Origin: Phocaeicola sp.
Lineage (GTDB): Bacteria; Bacteroidota; Bacteroidia; Bacteroidales; Bacteroidaceae
Length of the DNA: 47,156 nucleotides
Assembly (NCBI GenBank): GCA_022764505.1
Contig: JALEQJ010000045.1
Location: 1 to 47,156 of the forward strand
Reading direction: 5' to 3'
This document shows positions 35,751-43,028 of the stretch, in pieces. A model generated the notes under the pieces. It saw only the letters and a program-made list of their open reading frames with translations. It was not told where the DNA came from and ran no database searches. Numbering within the stretch: position 1 is the stretch's first letter; each line of letters opens with the position of its first letter. A program made the translations under genes and the position numbers.

Positions 35751-36533
35751 TTATTGCTTTTGTAGATAATCTTTTAAGTCGCTGTAGGCAATGCGTATTT
35801 CGGAAGTTCCCATAGCATAAGGAGCAATTTCGTACTCATTATAAAGGAAACGCACGCTATCTTTTTCCAAAAGAAAATTGGCAGGGATATAGAGATCTTC
35901 TACGAAGAGCAACTCTTTCATTTCTTCATCATCTTTGGCTCCCCATAGTTGTATCAGCCTCTTCTCTATCATAGAAATGATGGTCTTTTCTGCTTCGGGT
36001 TTGAATATATCGTGTATGCCTACTTCTTTTCCTGTATCTTTATGGAAATTTACAAGGGTATATTGTGAATATCCGTGCGCTCCCCCTCCATATCCCGAAC
36101 TGGAAATTTTTACGCTTACTATATTGGGGTATGCTTCTGTAAGTTTGATTTCGTAGGTGAGATCATTGGAGAACATTGGAGAGACTTCTTCTTTTGCAGC
36201 CTTCTGTGCCAAGTACAGTTCGGTATAGCTTTCTCTATAACTCTCTACTTCTGTTTTTATAAAGTCTTCTAAGGTACGTTCTGTATATTTATAACCAAGG
36301 TTGTTTAGCTGTTTAGCTAAGCTGTCTCCATCGTAGCGTGGCTTCATTTGATCTACAGCGATATGAAGTGTAAATGTAGGAGAGGCAGTATCTCCTTCTA
36401 CGAGATAGTAGACACTATCCAACCGGAAAGTGCTGATATCTAAATCTTGTGCTTGCTGTTGTTTCTCGTGGCAGCCTGTCAATCCTATCAAGAAAGCTAC
36501 TGCACCAATAAAAGCATAGTGTAAAGTTTTCAT
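35751..36533 (-). CDS. DUF3298 (RsiV-like) lipoprotein
   Basis: 260 residues with lipobox LTGC (Cys21). The DUF4163-like N-terminal part contains LHIAVDQMKPRYDG. The DUF3298 core is visible as NIVSVKISSSGYGGGAHGYS, TLVNFHKDTGKEVGIHDIF and the C-terminal FLYNEYEIAPYAMGTSEIRI. Related domains occur in RsiV, which binds lysozyme in Gram-positive bacteria, but most Bacteroidales members are of unknown function. First gene of the seven-gene operon, preceded by a good -7 box. Confidence 0.82.
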   Translation of the reverse strand: MKTLHYAFIGAVAFLIGLTGCHEKQQQAQDLDISTFRLDSVYYLVEGDTASPTFTLHIAVDQMKPRYDGDSLAKQLNNLGYKYTERTLEDFIKTEVESYRESYTELYLAQKAAKEEVSPMFSNDLTYEIKLTEAYPNIVSVKISSSGYGGGAHGYSQYTLVNFHKDTGKEVGIHDIFKPEAEKTIISMIEKRLIQLWGAKDDEEMKELLFVEDLYIPANFLLEKDSVRFLYNEYEIAPYAMGTSEIRIAYSDLKDYLQKQ

Positions 36534-36557
36534 GTTGGTGTAAGATTATATTTAGAA

Positions 36558-36565
36558 CAAAGTTA
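36558..36565 (-). promoter_or_regulatory. -7 promoter box of the rsmG-fbp operon
   Basis: TAACTTTG on the minus strand, an exact TAnnTTTG match 25 nt before the first ATG. The gap between it and ppk (36566-36692) holds only weak stems (for example CCTCTC / GAGAGG) that could terminate ppk transcripts. Confidence 0.55.
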
Positions 36566-36692
36566 GGTGCTTTTCTTCGTAACAGCAGTAAAAAGTATAA
36601 GATTTTCTGTCTTTCCTCTCATTATTATATAAGCAAGAAGGAGAGGCAGGCTTTATTGAGAGAAATGGAAACTATGCAATGGCGTGTTCCGG

Positions 36693-38771
36693 CTATTTAT
36701 GCCGGATAGATACAGGTGTCTGTATTTTTCTGTGTTTGAGATATTCGTACCATGCTTTTTGCGCAGGAATTTGTGTGGTGGGAGTAGAGAAATAATGATT
36801 CTCTAAAGACTGATCTACCCATACAGTTTTACTCCTTTCTGCTATTTGTAAGTGGAGGAGTTCTATAAGTTCCTTACGTGCAACCTCGTCCAAGACGGGA
36901 GTTACGGCTTCTATACGTTTGTACAGGTTTCTTCTCATCCAGTCCGGAGAACCTAAATATACTTCGGGCTTGCCGGCATTGGAGAAATACCAGATGCGTG
37001 CGTGTTCAAGGAAGCGGTCTACGATACGTACTACACGGATATTCTTACTATACGGCTGTTCTGTTACTAAACAGCAGATACCCCTCACTATGAGATCTAC
37101 TTTTACTCCGGCTTGCGATGCTTGATAGAGGAGAGAAATCATTTCCTTATCGTGCAGAGCGTTCATTTTAAGTATGATGTGTGCCGCTTTTCCTGCTTTG
37201 GCATGTGCTATTTCTCGTAGCAGGAGTGTGCGGAGTTGCTCCAAAAGGTTGAAACGTGTGATGAGCAGATGCCTGAATTTAGGACTCTCCATTTCTCCTT
37301 TCAGATGGAGAAAAAGTCGGTATAAATCGTTTACGATGGCTTGTCTGCACGTGAATAGTGCAGTGTCCGCATAGATGCCGGCGGTAGTTTCATTGAAGTT
37401 TCCTGTACTGATGCAGGCATAGCTTCGGAGCATTCTATCTGCTTTGTTTCTGCGTACTACAAGGGCTACTTTGGCATGTACTTTTAGCCCGGGTATGCTG
37501 AAGAGTATATTTACCCCTGCTTTGCGCATCATTTCTGCAGTTTCCCAGTTGTTGCGTTCGTCAAAACGCGCTTTCAGTTCTACGAATACGGTTACTTTCT
37601 TCCCGTTTCTGGCAGCAGAGATGAGGCTTTCTATGACTTCCGAGTGAGCTGCTACACGGTATTGCGTGATGAGAATTTCGTCTGTATAGGGATCGTTTAC
37701 CGCTTCGTGTAGAAAGCGGAGAAAATGCTCGAAACTATGATAAGGGTAGTGCATAAGCAGATCTCTCTGTGCTATACGTGCAAACATGAAACGTCTTCGC
37801 TCGTCCAAACCACGCAGGCGAATGGCGTCCATAGGTGTATCCGATAAGGAGTGTTCTGTAGGATTAGGGAGTTTTGCCAAGTCTTCCAGACAAAGATAGG
37901 TTTCACTGGCTATGACTTCTTCCGGTTTAAGCTGGAAAAATGCCATAAGCGTGTGGAGTAAAGATGTGGGCATACCTTGTTCGTATTCAAAACGGGATAC
38001 TGCTCCTATTTTTCGTTTTTTTACTTTTCTTGGAAGTTCCTTGATCATTTTTTCTGTAGGCAGATCGTCTACGAAAATGTCTGCATCTCTGGAAATTCTA
38101 CAGCAGTGGCAGGCTTCTACATTGTAGCCGGGCAAGAGGATTTGGATATTGGCTTTTATTACATCTTCTATATAAGCGAAGCAGTGAAACCTGTCTTTCT
38201 TCTGTAAGTGAACGAAACGAGGTAGCTCTGCATGAGGTACTTGCAACATAAAAAAATGTCGTTCGCCATCTGCTTTCCTTCTGGCTTGAATGGCGAGATA
38301 TACTTGCTTGTTTTTGAGAAAATAGGCTATCTCTTGAGCCTCTATTTTTACAGGTTGCAGGGTAGGGAGAATTTCTTCTTGGAAGTAGGTGCTTATTTCT
38401 TCTGTATGCTCTGTGGCGAGTGGCTCTGTTCCGTGGTAGAGCTTGATGCCGTGTGCCAAGAGGGCAGGAATGAGTTGGGTGTTATATATATGGAGTTGTT
38501 CCTTTATTTGCTGGGCAATGAGGATATGTAGTCGTTTCAGGATTTCTATGGATTCTGCAGGAGTGTAGTCTTCACTTTTACCGCCACGAGCTACGGCTTT
38601 ATGCATAGCTACTCTCACTTGGTAAAACTCCTCTAAATTTGAAGAGTAGATAGCCATGAATTTGATGCGTTCAAAAAGCGGAATCTCCTCATTCCCTGCT
38701 TCCATCAAGACCCGTCTGTTAAAGGATAACCAACTGATGTCCCGCCTATGAAAAGCGTATTTTTCTTCCAT
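36693..38771 (-). CDS. ppk1: Polyphosphate kinase 1
   Basis: 692 residues, normal for PPK1. Reversibly polymerises the ATP gamma-phosphate into polyphosphate. Starts with the family hallmark FHRRDISWLSFNRRVLMEA. The phosphorylated histidine is His432 in GLKVHAKVALVVRR, followed by ACISTGNFNETTAGIYAD. C-terminal PLD-like motifs (VDLIVRGICCL, VYLGSPDWMRRNL) are intact. Single gene with its own -7 box; the downstream operon has a separate promoter. Confidence 0.95.
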   Translation of the reverse strand: MEEKYAFHRRDISWLSFNRRVLMEAGNEEIPLFERIKFMAIYSSNLEEFYQVRVAMHKAVARGGKSEDYTPAESIEILKRLHILIAQQIKEQLHIYNTQLIPALLAHGIKLYHGTEPLATEHTEEISTYFQEEILPTLQPVKIEAQEIAYFLKNKQVYLAIQARRKADGERHFFMLQVPHAELPRFVHLQKKDRFHCFAYIEDVIKANIQILLPGYNVEACHCCRISRDADIFVDDLPTEKMIKELPRKVKKRKIGAVSRFEYEQGMPTSLLHTLMAFFQLKPEEVIASETYLCLEDLAKLPNPTEHSLSDTPMDAIRLRGLDERRRFMFARIAQRDLLMHYPYHSFEHFLRFLHEAVNDPYTDEILITQYRVAAHSEVIESLISAARNGKKVTVFVELKARFDERNNWETAEMMRKAGVNILFSIPGLKVHAKVALVVRRNKADRMLRSYACISTGNFNETTAGIYADTALFTCRQAIVNDLYRLFLHLKGEMESPKFRHLLITRFNLLEQLRTLLLREIAHAKAGKAAHIILKMNALHDKEMISLLYQASQAGVKVDLIVRGICCLVTEQPYSKNIRVVRIVDRFLEHARIWYFSNAGKPEVYLGSPDWMRRNLYKRIEAVTPVLDEVARKELIELLHLQIAERSKTVWVDQSLENHYFSTPTTQIPAQKAWYEYLKHRKIQTPVSIRHK

Positions 38772-38839
38772 ATAGATTTATTTATGTTCGTTTTGTCTTT
38801 TCGTAGATGCTGTAAAAGTAATCTGAAAAGTTATTTTTT

Positions 38840-38847
38840 CAAATATA
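38840..38847 (-). promoter_or_regulatory. -7 promoter box of ppk
   Basis: TATATTTG on the minus strand matches TAnnTTTG; the leader to ATG 38771 would be ~62 nt. No convincing -33 element. A 61-codon minus-strand frame upstream (38839-39024) ends in protein-like text (LTHQEQRDLLKLHLKICPHG) but begins inside the tRNA-Leu terminator, so I do not call it a gene. Confidence 0.4.
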
Positions 38848-39006
38848 AGCTACTCTTTTTATGTTTTCTCCGATTAAACCGTGAGGACAGATTTTGAGAT
38901 GAAGTTTGAGCAAGTCTCTCTGTTCTTGATGTGTGAGATATATAGTCCCGTCTTGTTGGGGAAAGCAGTTCGACTCGTTTGCTTTTTTAGAAATGTATAG
39001 GTATAC

Positions 39007-39047
39007 AAAAAAAAGAAATCGCAAACCTTTCGGCTTGCAATTTCTTT
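39007..39047 (-). terminator. Terminator of the tRNA-Gly/tRNA-Leu unit
   Basis: On the minus strand AAAGAAATTGCAA pairs with TTTGCGATTTCTTT (one G-U), followed by eight T. It begins 3 nt beyond the tRNA-Leu 3' end. Confidence 0.88.
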
Positions 39048-39049
39048 CG

Positions 39050-39134
39050 TACTCGAAGCGGGACTTGAACCCGCACAGCCATTACTGGCCAAAGGATTTT
39101 AAGTCCTTCGTGTCTACCATTCCACCATTCGAGC
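39050..39134 (-). tRNA. tRNA-Leu (anticodon UAA)
   Basis: 85 nt with a class II long variable arm. The anticodon loop CTTAAAA in GGA-CTTAAAA-TCC gives anticodon UAA. Acceptor GCTCGAA pairs with TTCGAGT (G-U at the first pair), discriminator A, T-arm GCGGGTTCAAGTCCCGC. CCA is not encoded. Transcribed after tRNA-Gly with a 7-nt spacer. Confidence 0.95.
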
Positions 39135-39141
39135 AGAGAGA

Positions 39142-39213
39142 GCGGAAAACGAGACTCGAACTCGCGACCCTAACCTTGGCAAGGTTATGCTCTACCAACT
39201 GAGCTATTTCCGC
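39142..39213 (-). tRNA. tRNA-Gly (anticodon GCC)
   Basis: 72 nt. Acceptor GCGGAAA pairs with TTTCCGC, D-arm AGCTCAGTTGGTAGAGC, anticodon stem-loop AACCTTGCCAAGGTT with GCC, T-arm GCGAGTTCGAGTCTCGT. First gene of a two-tRNA transcript. Confidence 0.95.
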
Positions 39214-39230
39214 AAATGGAATGATGGGTG

Positions 39231-39260
39231 CAAAGGTAAAAACTTTTTTTGAGTAGACAA
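39231..39260 (-). promoter_or_regulatory. Promoter of the tRNA-Gly/tRNA-Leu unit
   Basis: TTG-N19-TACCTTTG on the minus strand, the same arrangement as the gdhA promoter. The -7 box ends 17 nt before the mature tRNA-Gly. Confidence 0.75.
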
Positions 39261-39697
39261 TACTTTGTTGTAAAACTGCATAGAAAAATCCTTGCATAGA
39301 TAAGATTTGTCATATTGTGCTACCGATATGTTTGCCTCTGCGCTTGCAATCTCTGTTCCGTACCACAGTTTACATAAACCTCAATGGAAGTTTATATAAA
39401 CCATAGTGGAAGTTTACATAAACTTTATTCGTGGTATAAAGTTTCATAATGCCATTTCTAAGATATTGTATTGTAGATATGAGGTATATTTATTCCGAAA
39501 ATACCAATCATATTTATGGCGTGTAGAATAAGTATTACAAATGCTTTGTTTTATGTTTCTTTTACATTCTTCTCTACTGAATTTGTTTTATTACGTGAAT
39601 TGCGTAATTTTTCACCGGCTATTTGTTAATAAAATTGTTGTAAATGTGAATAAGTAGAGGAAAATTAATTTATTTCTTTTTTTTTGTTTACGAATTG
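39261..39697. other. AT-rich intergenic region between the tRNAs and the BACON operon
   Basis: No gene is seen. The only notable content is palindromic repeat array B (39356-39423). The rest is low-complexity, T-rich DNA leading into the BACON operon promoter. Confidence 0.6.
39356..39423. repeat. Palindromic repeat array B (three cores, 22-bp period)
   Basis: GTTTACATAAAC (39368), GTTTATATAAAC (39390) and GTTTACATAAAC (39412) start exactly 22 bp apart, each of the last two preceded by TGGAA. The array is headed by TTCCGTACC (39356-39364), as is array A on its reverse strand. Two helical turns per unit suggests protein binding on one face of the DNA. Confidence 0.88.
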
Positions 39698-39729
39698 TTT
39701 GTGAATTTAATTTGGAGAATTTACTTTTG
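39698..39729 (+). promoter_or_regulatory. Promoter of the BACON-S8-PorV operon
   Basis: TTTG-N20-TACTTTTG, a full match to the Bacteroidetes consensus; predicted leader ~68 nt to ATG 39804. Confidence 0.8.
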
Positions 39730-39803
39730 CCGTAGTTATAACTTTATTGTGTGTGTTTAATTATTCAAAGTTTATTCAAAAAACTAACTAATTGTACGAA
39801 AGT

Positions 39804-41309
39804 ATGAAAATGAAAGCAACATTTTCCTTACTGCTTCCCCTATTGATGTTTTTGGGAAGTTGTACCGTAGACGGTGATGTGGAAGAAGCTACATTAGAAG
39901 TCTCGGGAGAGGAGGTCTTGGTCTTTACTAAAGATGCCTCGGAACAAAAAATTCAGGTTACGACCAATCAGGCACGTTGGCGGGCTACAAGTAATGCAGA
40001 GTGGGTGACTACTACCGAAGAGGGAGAAACACTGACTATCGCTGTAGAGAAGAACATAGTGAGAAAGGAAAGAAAAGCACAAGTGCTGATTTCTTCCGGT
40101 GCTGCTCAAAGAGTACTGACTATTGTCCAAGCACAAGCAGGATTGGAAGTACAATGTTTCCCAAACAAGCTGACATCAAGTCAGTGGGCAACAGATTTCC
40201 AAATAGACGTGATGGCCAATACCAATAACTGGACTGCTACTTGCGATGCGGCATGGGTGAAAGTAGAAGCCTTACCTCATGCCAGAATGGTCAAAGTAAG
40301 ACTCTTGGAGAACAAACTGGAAGAAGAACGTACTGCGAATATCCAAGTCAAACTGAACGATAATGAGGAGGATACATTTATAATTCCGGTTCAACAGACA
40401 GGTAAGTTCTCTTATATCTTGCCATTTTTGGATTTTGAAGACGGTTCACGTTATAGTGTGAAACGTTTTGAAGCGGCACGCAAGAGCCTCTTGAACAAAG
40501 AAGATACCGGCGATTACTCCGGTTGGATAGATTTTTATACACAAAGCTCTATGTTCCCTATGGTTACTTATACCATACACGGAATGAATGCTATGATGCA
40601 TGCACAGATAGATGCGGTGGATAAGACTTATCTCCAAGGAGAACACTTGGACGTTGTGGTAGCAAGACTTCAAGCTATGGGTTTCACAGAAATAAGAGAG
40701 CCTAAGCGCATAATGTATAACCCGGAAAAGAGAATTTTAGCAGAAATCAAACCAGATTATAAGGATAGTACTCCACATATTCTGTTTACTTATTATCCTA
40801 AGCAAAAAGGAACATTCAAGACTTTCGATAAGTTCCCTTATACCTTTGGTATGTCTCCTGAGGAAGCCAAGAAGGAAATCACCTTGGCAGATATAGAAGC
40901 TTACGAAAAGAAACAAGGCAGTTCATTCTTGAGAGAAATAAAATTCCCCAATGGCTTCCCACGTTTCCGTTCTTACGAAACTCCCAAAGAAGGAGTTGTT
41001 ACCAGAAGAAACTACTTCTTCAGTGAAGTAGAAAGTGGCGTGATGACTACTTCTGTAACTTATTATGACAATTTCAATTTGGCATTCTGGGATTATCGTT
41101 CATACCCTGTATTTACAGAAGAATTTATAGCACTTGCTGCAAAAGAAGGATTCAAGTATGATAGACTGGATCTGATAGACAATAGAAGACACGTCTTTAC
41201 AAACAAGAGTAACGGTCTTGAGTTCAGAATTCACTACCATAAAGCTTCCAATGAAACCAAAGAGCAGGTGAAAGTCATTATGTCTAAGATGGGTGGACAT
41301 GCACACTAA
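39804..41309 (+). CDS. BACON-domain lipoprotein 1
   Basis: 501 residues from ATG 39804; the frame continues four codons upstream to a TTG, which is less likely. Lipobox LGSC (Cys20). Two tandem BACON-type Ig-like modules: ~25-110 (QKIQVTTNQARWRATSNAEW, then RKERKAQVLISSG) and ~115-205 (NNWTATCDAAWVKV, TFIIPVQQTG). The remaining ~300 residues begin FSYILPFLDFEDGSRYSVKRF and form a domain shared with the next gene that I do not recognise. BACON modules usually bind mucin-type glycans or act as spacers. First gene of a four-gene operon with a T9SS subtilisin. Confidence 0.75.
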   Translation: MKMKATFSLLLPLLMFLGSCTVDGDVEEATLEVSGEEVLVFTKDASEQKIQVTTNQARWRATSNAEWVTTTEEGETLTIAVEKNIVRKERKAQVLISSGAAQRVLTIVQAQAGLEVQCFPNKLTSSQWATDFQIDVMANTNNWTATCDAAWVKVEALPHARMVKVRLLENKLEEERTANIQVKLNDNEEDTFIIPVQQTGKFSYILPFLDFEDGSRYSVKRFEAARKSLLNKEDTGDYSGWIDFYTQSSMFPMVTYTIHGMNAMMHAQIDAVDKTYLQGEHLDVVVARLQAMGFTEIREPKRIMYNPEKRILAEIKPDYKDSTPHILFTYYPKQKGTFKTFDKFPYTFGMSPEEAKKEITLADIEAYEKKQGSSFLREIKFPNGFPRFRSYETPKEGVVTRRNYFFSEVESGVMTTSVTYYDNFNLAFWDYRSYPVFTEEFIALAAKEGFKYDRLDLIDNRRHVFTNKSNGLEFRIHYHKASNETKEQVKVIMSKMGGHAH

Positions 41310-41372
41310 TTCTATTAACCGGTGCAGTTAAGTTATAGCAGGATTTATATTTAACATAAACAGATACATAAA

Positions 41373-42941
41373 ATGAAAGCAAAAAAAATATTCCTTTTTG
41401 TTTGGACTTTGCTCATGATGGTAGCTTGTGTTCCAAATAATGATGTAGAAGAAGCTACGCTCAGTTTGTCCGAAACAGGAACGATCGTAATAGAAAATAC
41501 AGAAGTAAGTAAGACTATCAGTGTAAAAACAAACCAACCTAAGTATGTGGCTTTCAGTAAAAGCGATTGGCTTACTGTGGTACAGTCCGGTAACGATATC
41601 ACTTTCACTGCTACCAAGAACGAAGAACCACACGAACGTAGAACTAAACTGCTTGTTATAGCAGGTTCTGCTGTAGAAGAAATAGAAGTGTTACAAAACG
41701 CCTCTTCCGTATCTCTCAATATCATTACTCAAGATAAAGATGGCAACCTCTTGGTAGACCAATGGAGTAGCCAACAAGTGATAGATATGGACGTAAATAC
41801 AGACAGTTGGGACGTAGCTTCGGATTCTCCGGAATGGTGTCGTGCTCGCGCTAAACAGTTCAAGAAAGAAATCATCATTGATATAGATGAAAATACGAAA
41901 CGTGAAGCTCGTGCAGCGAAAATCACTGTAGTGGTAGGTCAAGGTAAACTCACAAAAGAATTCTTTGTAAAACAAAGCGGTATCATGTACTACATTCTTC
42001 CTTATCTTGATTTCAAGAATGGTTCACGTGGCGCAATCAATGATTTCGAAACTGCCAGAAGAAGTTATGTATCCGGTTCTTGGGCTACAGACTATGAGTT
42101 TACTACACAAAGCCCTGCGTTCAATAAAATTACTTATGCAGTAGCTCCTAATAAATTGATGACATTGGCACGCTTGGAAGCTTCTTCTGCACAAATTATC
42201 ACAGGCGAAGAAAAGAAAGCATACATTGAGTTTATCAAGGGTAACGGATTCGTAGAAAAGAAAACAGAAGATATCTACTACAACCCCGAATTGAGAGTAC
42301 AGGCAGAAGTAAAGAATACTTATATGCCTCACGTGATGTTTACTTACGTAGCAGAACAATCTCAAGCATACGAAACATTTGCTGCATTCCCATACGGATT
42401 CTTGAAATGGGGAGCTACACGCAAGGAAGTAGAAGATTACGAAGCTGCAAATGGCGGTACATACAAGTATGACAAAGACTGGGAAAAAGAAACAGATGGT
42501 CGTTTGGCTATCCAATTCATTCCAAATGATAAGGAAATCCAACGCAGACTTTACATGATGGAAAGAGACAAAGATGGTAACCTTGGTCTTTTGGGTACAT
42601 TCCAGCACTTCTTGCTCGTGGATAGAGGTTACTATACTTACAATGGAAATGTATACTTGACAAATGAATTCAGAGAATTGCTCAAAAAAGAAGGATTTGA
42701 ATACTACACTACATTGCCGGCTCCTGCTCGTCACGATGAGTTCCACAATGAGACAAAGAAACTCCGTCTTCTTACACGTGTAGCTCACTATGAAGGTTCT
42801 GCAAATTCTGTATTGGAAATTGTGTTGTCTCCTCTTACAAAGGTGAAGAATGCTTCTACAAGTAGTTTGATGCAAACCACTTCTTCATTGAGCGATAAAA
42901 TTCTTAAGCTCAATAAGAAATCTAAGGCAATAGGCAAATAA
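41373..42941 (+). CDS. BACON-domain lipoprotein 2 (paralogue)
   Basis: 522 residues, lipobox MVAC (Cys19). Same layout as its upstream neighbour: BACON-like modules (ISVKTNQPKYVAFSKSDWL, HERRTKLLVIAG; then SWDVASDSPEWCRA, KEFFVKQSG), then the shared domain (MYYILPYLDFKNGSRGAIN, DFETARRSY, YNPELRVQAEVK, PHVMFTYV). The C-terminal ~35 residues (Ser/Thr/Lys-rich) have no counterpart in the first copy. The two clearly arose by tandem duplication and have diverged strongly. Function unknown; surface exposure is likely from the lipid anchor. A hairpin separates it from the protease gene. Confidence 0.75.
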   Translation: MKAKKIFLFVWTLLMMVACVPNNDVEEATLSLSETGTIVIENTEVSKTISVKTNQPKYVAFSKSDWLTVVQSGNDITFTATKNEEPHERRTKLLVIAGSAVEEIEVLQNASSVSLNIITQDKDGNLLVDQWSSQQVIDMDVNTDSWDVASDSPEWCRARAKQFKKEIIIDIDENTKREARAAKITVVVGQGKLTKEFFVKQSGIMYYILPYLDFKNGSRGAINDFETARRSYVSGSWATDYEFTTQSPAFNKITYAVAPNKLMTLARLEASSAQIITGEEKKAYIEFIKGNGFVEKKTEDIYYNPELRVQAEVKNTYMPHVMFTYVAEQSQAYETFAAFPYGFLKWGATRKEVEDYEAANGGTYKYDKDWEKETDGRLAIQFIPNDKEIQRRLYMMERDKDGNLGLLGTFQHFLLVDRGYYTYNGNVYLTNEFRELLKKEGFEYYTTLPAPARHDEFHNETKKLRLLTRVAHYEGSANSVLEIVLSPLTKVKNASTSSLMQTTSSLSDKILKLNKKSKAIGK

Positions 42942-42956
42942 GCTAATGTGAATAAT

Positions 42957-42993
42957 GGGGTGGTAAAAAAACTCCAGAGTGTTTTGCCACCCC
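42957..42993 (+). terminator. Hairpin between BACON 2 and the S8 protease gene
   Basis: GGGGTGGTAAAA pairs with TTTTGCCACCCC (one G-U) around a 13-nt loop, followed by TATATTTG, a poor T-tail. No promoter is visible before the protease ATG at 43029, so it probably acts as a partial terminator or mRNA-stabilising stem inside the operon. Confidence 0.6.
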
Positions 42994-43028
42994 TATATTT
43001 GAACTACCAATATCATTAAGAATTAAGT

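Noticed and set aside
38839-39024. 61-codon minus-strand frame between the tRNAs and ppk
   Set aside because: It starts inside the tRNA terminator and its stop overlaps the ppk -7 box; the protein-like text at its end is not enough to call a gene.
38933-39297. Frames crossing the tRNA genes on both strands
   Set aside because: The two tRNAs fold fully and explain the sequence; frames over tRNAs are a common artefact.
39356-39423. CRISPR array
   Set aside because: The cores are 12-bp palindromes with 10-bp spacers that are themselves partly conserved, only three units, and no cas genes are present.
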